This document shows positions 21,462 to 27,878 of a stretch of DNA of 27,878 bases, one piece after another. This DNA is from Devosia sp. (GTDB lineage Bacteria; Pseudomonadota; Alphaproteobacteria; Rhizobiales; Devosiaceae): assembly GCA_028290225.1 (NCBI GenBank), contig JAQGKH010000227.1, positions 1-27,878 on the forward strand, written 5' to 3'. Both the position numbers and the translations under genes were made by a program. The notes beneath the pieces are model-generated. The model searched no databases and was not told the DNA's origin. It worked only from the letters and a program-made list of their open reading frames with translations. Each line of letters starts with the position of its first letter. Position 1 is the first letter of the stretch.

Positions 21462-23417
21462 GTGGGTAGAACGACGACGCCGATCGAGAGGCAGGCATCG
21501 GCCAGCTTCGGCAAACTTCGGTTTACCGCGCTAGCAGCGATCATCGTTGGCCCAGTTGCTTTACTGACTGCGGCGGACGCCGAAGCTCAGGACCTGGGGA
21601 CCTTCGGCGTGTTGGCAGGCTCGACCGTGACCAACACTGGGAGCACCACGATCAACGGCAATGTTGGTGTTTCGCCGGGTACCGCAATCACCGGCTTCCT
21701 TCCCGGCATCGTCACCGCCCCATACACGATTTATCAGAACGAGGGCGTAGCTTTACGAGCGCAAAGTGACCTCACCACGGCCTACAACATTCTGGCGGGC
21801 AGGAGTTTTACCACCGACCTTACCGGCCAGGACCTTGGGGGCCAGACGCTGGTTTCAGGCGTTTACAACTTCAATAGCTCGGCACAGCTCACGGGGAACG
21901 TCACGCTTGACGGGCAAGGCGATCCGGAGGCCGTTTTCATCTTCAACATCGGCAGCACGCTAACTACGGCAAGCGCGTCGTCCGTCCTGCTGATCAATGG
22001 CGCTCGCGCAGGCAATGTATATTTCAGGGTGGGCAGCTCCGCGACCCTAGGCGCCGCGACCGAGTTCCAGGGCAAGATTCTGGCGCTTACCAGCATCACA
22101 CTTGTCACCGGCACCACCATCAACTGTGGCGCTGCGCTGGCGCGCAATGGCGCCGTGACCCTGGACACCAACGTCGTAGGGATCTGCCCGGTCGCGGCCG
22201 GCACCATAGGTGACGTGCTCGATGACGAAGACACGCCCGACAACGCACTGGAGCTCGGCGGCGCTATTGATGACATCGTCAATGGCGGCGGCACCCTCCC
22301 CCTCGGTTTCGAGGTTTTGCCGCTCCTGACTGCGAGGGAACTGGCCGACGCGCTCAACCAGATCTCCGGTGAGCTTGCCACCGGCGTAGCGCCAGTTGGC
22401 ACGCAGGCGATGAACTCATTCATGAGCCTCGTAATCGATGATCGGCGAGGACTTGGCGTCATCAATATGCCGCTCGAACAATCGCCTAATACGGTCAGCG
22501 TTCTGGGCTATAGTGCGGCGCCCGCTCCAGCTGGCGGCGAGGCATTTGCAGAGATCGATCGCGCGGCGACCAAGATGCCCGATATCGGCAGTTGGCAGAT
22601 ATGGTCGGCCGGCTTTGGCAACCAGCACGATGTGGGCGGGGGAGGAGCAAACGGCACAAGCGACCGGTGGTCTCGCGACATGGGATTGGCCATTGGCCTC
22701 GAGCATCAAAGCACCGCGGATACTCTGTTCGGCGTAGCCGCAGCGATCGGCGGCACCAACTTTGGTCTCTCCAACGATCTGGGCAGCGGGCGCAGCGCGT
22801 TGTTCCAAGGCGCTGTTTATGGCCGGTCAGAGCTGGACAACGCCTATGTCGCCGGTGCGCTTGGCTATGGTTTCCACGATGTTTCAACCAGCCGCTATGT
22901 GACCTTTGCCGGCATAGATCACCTGACGGCAGAGTTCTCCGCTCACAATGTCGCGGGCCATATCGAGACCGGATACAAGCTAGGTGTGTTTACGCCCTAC
23001 GCGTCACTGCGGGGCCAGGCGTTCAGGACGCCGTCATATGGCGAAAGCACGGAAGCAGGCAATTCAACCTTCGCACTGGACTACGAAGCGCAAACAACCT
23101 TGTCAGCGCGGACGGAAATCGGCGCGAGAATTGATACGACCACTGAACTGAACAACGGCACGCTGGGACTGCACGCAGGCGCTGCCTGGGCCCACACCTA
23201 CTGGCCCGAGACCAGCCTCAACGCAGCGTTCCAGGCACTTCCTGGATCCACTTTCACGGTAGAAGGGACGCCACCGGCTTCAGACTCGTTGCTGTTGTCG
23301 GCCGGCGCCGAATTTACCCTGGACACAGGGTTGTCGTTGGCCGGTTCACTCGAGGGGGAATTTGGACGGAACGCTCAGTCCTATGGCGGCAACTTAAAGT
23401 TCAGCTACAGTTGGTGA
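21462..23417 (+). CDS. Autotransporter with ice-binding-like (DUF3494) passenger domain
   Basis: A surface protein of about 651 aa. A long signal peptide (basic n-region, hydrophobic TALAAIIVGPVALLTAAD, cleavage near AEA-Q) precedes a DUF3494 domain at about residues 45-245. That domain is recognisable by FGVLAGSTVTNTGSTTINGN, GNVGVSPG, YNFNSSAQLTGNVTLDGQGD and AVFIFNIGSTLTT. The family is the beta-solenoid of ice-binding and ice-adhesion proteins. A junction helix (ELADALNQISGELATG) and a C-terminal autotransporter barrel of about 270 residues follow, ending in aromatic FSYSW as BAM substrates do. GTG 21462 has GGAGA six bases upstream. A GTG at 21426 would add 12 residues with a poorer site. 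The likely role is surface adhesion. Ice binding itself is unproven, since many DUF3494 proteins are untested. Confidence 0.88.
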   Translation: MGRTTTPIERQASASFGKLRFTALAAIIVGPVALLTAADAEAQDLGTFGVLAGSTVTNTGSTTINGNVGVSPGTAITGFLPGIVTAPYTIYQNEGVALRAQSDLTTAYNILAGRSFTTDLTGQDLGGQTLVSGVYNFNSSAQLTGNVTLDGQGDPEAVFIFNIGSTLTTASASSVLLINGARAGNVYFRVGSSATLGAATEFQGKILALTSITLVTGTTINCGAALARNGAVTLDTNVVGICPVAAGTIGDVLDDEDTPDNALELGGAIDDIVNGGGTLPLGFEVLPLLTARELADALNQISGELATGVAPVGTQAMNSFMSLVIDDRRGLGVINMPLEQSPNTVSVLGYSAAPAPAGGEAFAEIDRAATKMPDIGSWQIWSAGFGNQHDVGGGGANGTSDRWSRDMGLAIGLEHQSTADTLFGVAAAIGGTNFGLSNDLGSGRSALFQGAVYGRSELDNAYVAGALGYGFHDVSTSRYVTFAGIDHLTAEFSAHNVAGHIETGYKLGVFTPYASLRGQAFRTPSYGESTEAGNSTFALDYEAQTTLSARTEIGARIDTTTELNNGTLGLHAGAAWAHTYWPETSLNAAFQALPGSTFTVEGTPPASDSLLLSAGAEFTLDTGLSLAGSLEGEFGRNAQSYGGNLKFSYSW

Positions 23418-23420
23418 GCA

Positions 23421-23435
23421 CCCGCTTTCGGCGGG
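23421..23435 (+). other. Small GC hairpin between autotransporter and L,D-transpeptidase genes
   Basis: CCCGC and GCGGG pair around a TTTCG loop, 3 nt after the autotransporter stop. No T-run follows, so it is at best a weak terminator or a processing signal within a shared transcript. Confidence 0.35.
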
Positions 23436-23439
23436 ACAC

Positions 23440-24030
23440 TTGCTAACAGCAAAAATTAGCACGAATATCGGTGGCAACATTCAAGTCTCATCACTAGGCC
23501 CTAGCTGCAGGGAAGCTGTATACCGCCACCTTGTTGCGCTCGTTTTGATCAGCCTAACGGTCCTCCTGACTGTATCATCGCCGGCGTCGGCTCTTGGTGA
23601 TGTCGTTGCTTTCAGGGGCGACAACCCCCGGGGCACTATTGTGGTGCGGACCGACGAACGGAGGCTGTATCTTGTGCTGGGGGATGGACAGGCACTGAGT
23701 TATCGTGTGGGCGTGGGACGCCCAGGCCTACAATGGTTCGGGACCACGTCGATAACTGGCATGTACCTCCGTCCGAACTGGGCGCCGCCTCCCGAGATTA
23801 AACGCGATCAGCCGAACTTACCTGATGTCATCCCTGGAGGGTCCCCCGCCAACCCGATGGGCGAAGCTGCAATGACGTTGTCGGGCGGCTCCTACGCCAT
23901 TCACGGCACCAACATGCCGAACTCGATCGGCGGCTTCGTTTCGTATGGGTGTATTCGAATGCACAATCAGGATATAACGGACCTCTTCAATCGCGTGAGT
24001 GTAGGAACTCAGGTGATAGTGACCCGCTAA
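23440..24030 (+). CDS. L,D-transpeptidase (YkuD family), exported
   Basis: A 196-aa exported transpeptidase. A hydrophobic segment (HLVALVLISLTVLLTVSSPA, about residues 30-49) acts as signal peptide, with a likely cut at ASA-LG. The YkuD domain covers about 62-196. Active-site residues are intact: His155 in YAIHGTNMP, Cys171 and Arg173 in SYGCIRMHNQD (Tyr169 where many family members have His). It should form 3-3 cross-links or attach outer-membrane proteins to peptidoglycan. The only available start is a TTG at 23440, 22 nt after the autotransporter stop, with a poorly spaced GGGA, so the exact start is uncertain. Co-transcription with the autotransporter is likely. Confidence 0.85.
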   Translation: MLTAKISTNIGGNIQVSSLGPSCREAVYRHLVALVLISLTVLLTVSSPASALGDVVAFRGDNPRGTIVVRTDERRLYLVLGDGQALSYRVGVGRPGLQWFGTTSITGMYLRPNWAPPPEIKRDQPNLPDVIPGGSPANPMGEAAMTLSGGSYAIHGTNMPNSIGGFVSYGCIRMHNQDITDLFNRVSVGTQVIVTR

Positions 24031-24311
24031 AAGGGTCGATAAGGCCGCAGACGCCCGAACTCGCAGGGCGCCCCCGACATAGATAGCTGCTGCAGGTTGT
24101 TCGCCACATCGGCTAGACGTCGGCGGTTGCAACTCAGCGTGGCGGCGTCCGATGCTTGATCTTGGACGTGCTCAGCCGGAATGGCAACTTGCATGGCTTT
24201 GATGCCATGGGACGAGAGCACATGACTGCGGCTCATCTCATAAGCTTGCAAGTGCACGCCCGTACCATCTAGGAAGAGGTGGAGCCTGCTTTCTGTTGCT
24301 CCAGGAATTGA

Positions 24312-25319
24312 ATGACCAAGGACAAGCATCGCGAACCTCTGCTGTGGCAACCAAAGAACCTTGTGCGCGCCATTGAGGCAGCCGGCGTGGGGCTATGGTC
24401 GTGGAACGTCGATACCGACGCGCTGACCATGGATGCGGTGGCCTACGAGTTGTGGGGGCTGGATCGAGGTCGGCAGGTCAACTTTGAAGACCTGTCTGCC
24501 CATATCCACCCGGCCGACCGCGACAGAGTTCGAGCGGCATTCCAAGCAACCCGGGCGGTTCTGGGGCCGTATGATATCGACTTCCGTATCATGGCTGGGG
24601 AAGAGCTGCGTTGGATCTCAGCCCGTGGAAAAGGGGACGATGAAGGCATTGTCGAACGGATCATGTTCGGCATTTTCCTGGACTCCACTGGCCGGAAGCA
24701 GGCGGAAGAAAGCCGTGAGCTCCTCGCGGGAGAGATGAGTCATCGCGTTAAAAACCTGCTTGCCATTGCTGCTGGTCTCACCGCCATAACCTCCCGCTCC
24801 ACCTCAACGGTGGACGACATGGCCCGCGAACTCACCCAGCGGCTCACCGCATTGGGGCGTGCTCATGACCTGGTCCGCCCGCTGCCGGGTCAAGACGGCG
24901 GAGCGGCGGCGCTGCTTGGTGACCTGTTGACTGTGCTGCTCGCTCCCTACGATGACTTGGGGGCGTTCAGCGGGCGCATTCGGGTGTCCGTGCCGCGAAT
25001 GAGCGTTGGAGAGACCTCCACGACCACGCTTGCCCTTATCGTACATGAACTGGCGACCAACTCCCTAAAGTATGGCGCGCTGTCGGTTGATACCGGCGTC
25101 CTAGACGTGTCCTGTTCGGCTCAGCACGAGGCCGTCACTCTTGTTTGGACCGAAAGGGGCGGACCAAAGGTCGAGGCACCTAGCGGGCCGTCTGGCTATG
25201 GCACCAAGCTGCTGGAACGAAGCGTAGCAGGAGCATTGCGAGGATCCATCTCCTATAATTGGGATGATGCCGGAACCATCATCACGCTGAAACTCGACCC
25301 TGAGCGCCTCGCGCAATAA
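24312..25319 (+). CDS. HWE-family sensor histidine kinase with PAS domain
   Basis: A 335-aa soluble kinase without membrane segments. A PAS-like sensor (about residues 17-130, with GVGLWSWNVDTDAL, HPADRDRVRAAF, a PAC-like ending and DSTGRKQAEE linker) precedes the HWE dimerisation domain. The phospho-acceptor is His144 in GEMSHRVKNLLA. The ATP-binding part has the N-box HELATNSLKYGALS (245-258), the HWE-defining WTE at 279-281 and the G-box GYGTKLLERSVAGALRG. HWE kinases are abundant in Hyphomicrobiales, act in light, stress or general stress signalling, and are often orphan, as here. ATG 24312 has AGGA nine bases upstream. No cognate regulator is adjacent. No LOV-type cysteine motif is seen in the PAS domain. 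Confidence 0.9.
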   Translation: MTKDKHREPLLWQPKNLVRAIEAAGVGLWSWNVDTDALTMDAVAYELWGLDRGRQVNFEDLSAHIHPADRDRVRAAFQATRAVLGPYDIDFRIMAGEELRWISARGKGDDEGIVERIMFGIFLDSTGRKQAEESRELLAGEMSHRVKNLLAIAAGLTAITSRSTSTVDDMARELTQRLTALGRAHDLVRPLPGQDGGAAALLGDLLTVLLAPYDDLGAFSGRIRVSVPRMSVGETSTTTLALIVHELATNSLKYGALSVDTGVLDVSCSAQHEAVTLVWTERGGPKVEAPSGPSGYGTKLLERSVAGALRGSISYNWDDAGTIITLKLDPERLAQ

Positions 25320-25408
25320 GGCCAAAGCCGGTAAGGTTTACTTGTAAGCAAGCCTCAGTTCATGGCCGTGGGTCGCACCATCCCGTTTCAGGCTGAGCCC
25401 ATCCCAGC

Positions 25409-26710
25409 TTACCCCTTGGCTTTTGTAGTTCTCGTCACCAGTAGCTGGTTAAGTCGCATCTTGTCAGCGTCAACAACCTCGAACACGTAGCCGGCGGCTT
25501 CCACCTTGTCGCCCTTGCGCGCGCCCCGGCGCAAGCGGTGGACAATAAATCCGCCAATCGTCTCGTATGCGGCTTCAGCCTCCAGATGCTTGATCCCCAG
25601 GGTTCGGGTTACATCCATGAAGGGTGCAACCCCGTCGACCAGCCAGCTGTGTTCGTCGCGTTTAAGTATCGCTTGTTCTTCAAACGGGTTCGCAAGCCCC
25701 TGCATCAAAGCGCCCATCAAGTCCTTGAACGTGACCACACCCACAACATGGGCGTATTCACTCACAACGAGGGCAAAGCCGGTGCTCTGGGCCTGAAACT
25801 CCGCCAGCACCTCCCACACATTGAGCGTGTCAGGCACGGACAACACGTCTCGGCGGGCCTTAGCGAAATCCACCTCGCCCTGCTTGTCGATCGCCGTTGC
25901 CAGTACGTCTTCGGCACGAACGCATCCGATCACTGCATCGATGCCGCCATCGCAGATCGGATAGTGCGAAAAGGGCCGCCGCCGTACCTTGTCCTGCTGC
26001 ACCTCGTGAGGGTCACTGATGTCGAGATAAACAATGTCATCGCGTATAGTCATGACCGAGGTGACGCTGCGCAGTTCGAGCGCCAAAACATTTTCGATCA
26101 GTCGATGCTCGTTCTTCATCAGAATGCCCGACGCTGCACCCCCCGCCAAAATGAGGCGGAAGTCCTCGGCGGTCACTTCGTCCGCAGCGACCTTGGGCTC
26201 GACATTGAACCAGGCAATGATGACATCTGATAACTTGCTGAAGAACCACACCAAGGGCTTCAGCACTCTAACCGAGGCCTCTGGAAACCAAACCAGCGAC
26301 AGCGCCACCTGCTCCGGCACCAGCATGGCAATGCGCTTGGGCGTCAGATCTGCCAGCAGCACGAACAGCATGGTCACCAGCAGGAACGCTAGCACCGAGC
26401 CCATTCCCAGGGCCAAGTCCGGAGCAAATCCTAAAAGCTGCAGACCACTGGCAAACACCGGACCGAATGCGTCATGCCCTAGCGTTCCGGCGAGGATGGA
26501 AACGGCATTGGTCACGATCTGCAACGCGGTTATCACACCGCCTGCATCTGCTCGCAGCGCCAGGAACCGAACAGCTTTTCCGTTGCCGGCTTCGGCGAGA
26601 GCTCGAATGCGAACCTCCCGCGCCGCTGCGAACGCAATTTCGGACAGGGAAACAAGGACGCTGACACCGATCAGCCAGACAATCAGCAAGACGCCGAGAA
26701 AGGGAGTCAT
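25409..26710 (-). CDS. CNNM/CorC-type membrane protein (DUF21, CBS pair, CorC_HlyC domain)
   Basis: A 433-aa hemolysin/CNNM-family protein linked to Mg2+ or Co2+ transport and resistance. The N-terminal DUF21 domain has hydrophobic helices at about residues 3-25, 60-80, 95-125 and 140-160, with the ADLTPKRIAML segment typical of the family. A CBS pair (SVMTIRDDIVYLDISDP to YAHVVGVVTFKDLMGALM) covers about 210-335. A C-terminal CorC_HlyC domain (DEHSWLVDGVAPFMDV to DKMRLNQLLVTR) completes it. I chose ATG 26710, with GGAG five bases upstream, over the ATG at 26785, which adds 25 unremarkable residues. It stands alone and converges on the histidine kinase gene. Confidence 0.9.
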   Translation of the reverse strand: MTPFLGVLLIVWLIGVSVLVSLSEIAFAAAREVRIRALAEAGNGKAVRFLALRADAGGVITALQIVTNAVSILAGTLGHDAFGPVFASGLQLLGFAPDLALGMGSVLAFLLVTMLFVLLADLTPKRIAMLVPEQVALSLVWFPEASVRVLKPLVWFFSKLSDVIIAWFNVEPKVAADEVTAEDFRLILAGGAASGILMKNEHRLIENVLALELRSVTSVMTIRDDIVYLDISDPHEVQQDKVRRRPFSHYPICDGGIDAVIGCVRAEDVLATAIDKQGEVDFAKARRDVLSVPDTLNVWEVLAEFQAQSTGFALVVSEYAHVVGVVTFKDLMGALMQGLANPFEEQAILKRDEHSWLVDGVAPFMDVTRTLGIKHLEAEAAYETIGGFIVHRLRRGARKGDKVEAAGYVFEVVDADKMRLNQLLVTRTTKAKG

Positions 26711-27025
26711 CAAAGCTCCAATAAGAAGGGGACCAGAGTTGTACAGGACCGGGATCAGCCGTGACCAATGAGGACCAAGAGCCACTGCTCCTCATTCGAA
26801 TTCAGCGAACTCGGCTGCGAGAGCCATGTCTGAAGCAAGGAGCGTCTTCACCACGGTTTGTTCGCCAGCGACACAGAATCCAACACAGCAACCTTAACAT
26901 CCATGCGCAGGAAAGTGTTACCAAGACCGCTGAAAGCTGTCCGATGCTAGTGCTGCAACGAGGGCGTCATCAGCCTGCTTGCGGATCTTGGGGGGATGTG
27001 GACGCCCTACAAGGCTATGGGGAGG
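26711..27025. other. Intergenic region of about 315 bp
   Basis: No supported gene. Open frames exist (for example 26761-27090 plus), but their translations have no domain or compositional sign of coding. The CNNM gene promoter should be at the left end. Confidence 0.35.
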
Positions 27026-27172
27026 CTATTTCGCCTCGACCTCCTGCCGGTGCCAACACTCAGTCGGCTCGCAACGCGGGCACCAAGTGAGGAGGAACGC
27101 GGTCCGCTCCTGAAACTTCGAGAGCTGCACATCCCAAGCCATTGGTTGCTCGCAGCACGGGCAAACGATCAA
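27026..27172 (-). CDS. Tiny zinc-ribbon-like protein (48 aa), unrecognised
   Basis: A 48-codon frame encodes CPCC, a 26-residue spacer with WDVQLSKFQERTAFLLTW, then CPRC. This is a compact four-cysteine pattern like a zinc ribbon, followed by a charged tail EVEAK. It opens with TTG at 27172, about 10 nt after GGGAGA. The TTG overlaps the stop (TGA) of an upstream 10-24 codon frame (ending REMRIRREIWRH) that itself has GGAGG before an ATG at 27201. The two may be a translationally coupled pair, or one small gene broken by a frameshift. I do not recognise the family, and the spacing of cysteines is the only functional hint. Confidence 0.4.
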   Translation of the reverse strand: MIVCPCCEQPMAWDVQLSKFQERTAFLLTWCPRCEPTECWHRQEVEAK

Positions 27173-27406
27173 TGGCGCCAGATCTCCCGCCGAATGCGCA
27201 TTTCCCTCCAGACTGCCTCAAACTCGTCGTTGAGGTCCAACGCCGAGCATGAACTTCCACGCAACTTCTAACTGCCCGAGGCTGTCCGGCACACCCATAG
27301 TCGCGCCAGATGACAATCGCCTTACAACGGCGCAAGCTGTATGTCATAGTTTTTTCAATGGCTTATCGGAACGATCTGCCCGGGCCACGGGTTGTGTAGC
27401 GCAAAC

Positions 27407-27878
27407 ATGAGAACCTCAATGAACAAGCTGCTCACTTTCGTCACGATAGCCGGTCTCGCCACCACCGCATTGTCCGGCACTGGCTTCGCACAGACTGCTG
27501 CGCCCGCCACAGCAACAGCCGTTGCCGACCTCAACATTCGTTCCGGGCCAGGGCCTCAGTATGCGTCAATTGGCTTTTTCGCCAATGGGGAGATCACCGA
27601 CGTGAATGGTTGCCTGCAGGGTAGCAAGTGGTGCCAGGTAAGCTACGACGGTGTGACCGGATGGTCGTATTCAGATTACCTTACGGCTGACCTCTCGGGT
27701 GAAGTCGTGGTGCTAACCGAACGGTATTCGGATGTCGGGCTCGCGACTGTGACCTATGAGGATGACGGTGCTGCCGCTGGTGGCGCCGCAGCCGGTGCAA
27801 CCACCGGCGCTATCGTTGGCGCGCTCGTCGGGGGGCCAATAGGCGCTGTTGTTGGTGGGGTTATCGGTGCAGGCAGCG
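27407..27878 (+). CDS. Exported SH3-domain protein with glycine-zipper segment, C-terminus cut by window edge
   Basis: The frame is open from ATG 27407 (or ATG 27419, MNKLLTF) to the window end, with about 157 codons visible. A Sec signal peptide (LLTFVTIAGLATTALSG, cleavage near GFA-Q) precedes a bacterial SH3 domain at about residues 38-96 (VADLNIRSGPGPQYASIGFF, GWSYSDYL). Then a glycine/alanine-rich zipper (GATTGAIVGALVGGPIGAVV) of the type that inserts in membranes begins. SH3b domains usually bind cell wall. The function is probably envelope-related, but I cannot name it. Neither start has a clear ribosome site. Confidence 0.8.
   Translation, partial: MRTSMNKLLTFVTIAGLATTALSGTGFAQTAAPATATAVADLNIRSGPGPQYASIGFFANGEITDVNGCLQGSKWCQVSYDGVTGWSYSDYLTADLSGEVVVLTERYSDVGLATVTYEDDGAAAGGAAAGATTGAIVGALVGGPIGAVVGGVIGAGS

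Noticed and set aside
24027..24350. Minus-strand frame of up to 107 codons between the second L,D-transpeptidase and the histidine kinase
   Set aside because: The translation is not obviously random, but it overlaps both flanking genes, shows no known family and has only modest codon bias. Conservation in relatives would be needed to accept it.
1..27878. CRISPR arrays, tRNA or rRNA genes, insertion sequences, prophage or attachment sites
   Set aside because: Reading both strands, I saw no regularly spaced repeats, no transposase or integrase motifs, and no cloverleaf or rRNA-like stretches.

Overview
The window reads as the chromosome of an alphaproteobacterium, most likely in the Hyphomicrobiales and plausibly Devosia-like. 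This rests on high GC in the catabolic core, a fused MrpA-MrpB antiporter subunit, an HWE-type histidine kinase, rhizobial-type L,D-transpeptidases and a CtrA-like box. The genus is inferred, not shown.

Layout. (1) 1-4766, minus strand: the proximal part of a group-2 Mrp/Mnh/Pha cation/proton antiporter operon (mrpAB fusion, mrpC, mrpD cut by the window edge). (2) 4767-7151: a long gene-poor stretch, a Tat-lipoprotein L,D-transpeptidase homologue lacking the usual catalytic His, and a flavin-reductase-like protein. (3) 7411-21124: a pyridine-ring catabolic region. (4) 21462-24030: an ice-binding-like (DUF3494) domain fused to an autotransporter barrel, followed by a second L,D-transpeptidase. 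(5) 24312-27878: an HWE histidine kinase, a CNNM/CorC-type membrane protein, a tiny zinc-ribbon ORF and a truncated SH3/glycine-zipper protein.

The catabolic region is the core. A minus-strand operon (16906-20180) encodes maleate isomerase (nicE), N-formylmaleamate deformylase (nicD), 2,5-dihydroxypyridine dioxygenase (nicX) and maleamate amidohydrolase (nicF), that is, the full route from 2,5-dihydroxypyridine to fumarate. The spacing of active-site residues in nicX, nicD and nicE matches the Pseudomonas enzymes as I remember them. Upstream chemistry is supplied by a PHBH/PhzS-type FAD monooxygenase (7462) and a gamma-resorcylate-decarboxylase-type amidohydrolase (10154). A separate ring hydroxylase plus non-oxidative decarboxylase is the picolinate (pic) logic, 6-hydroxypicolinate to 3,6-dihydroxypicolinate to 2,5-dihydroxypyridine, rather than the one-step NicC logic of nicotinate. 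A TauE/SafE permease and a five-gene dipeptide-type ABC importer are candidate transporters.

Regulation appears split. A palindrome centred on CAGTATACTG precedes the monooxygenase operon (which ends in a marR gene) and the decarboxylase, and half of it precedes the ABC operon; this is a likely MarR (PicR-like) regulon. A different repeated motif flanks both divergent promoters of tetR and nicE, so the lower pathway is probably TetR-controlled. No molybdenum hydroxylase for the first ring hydroxylation lies in the window.
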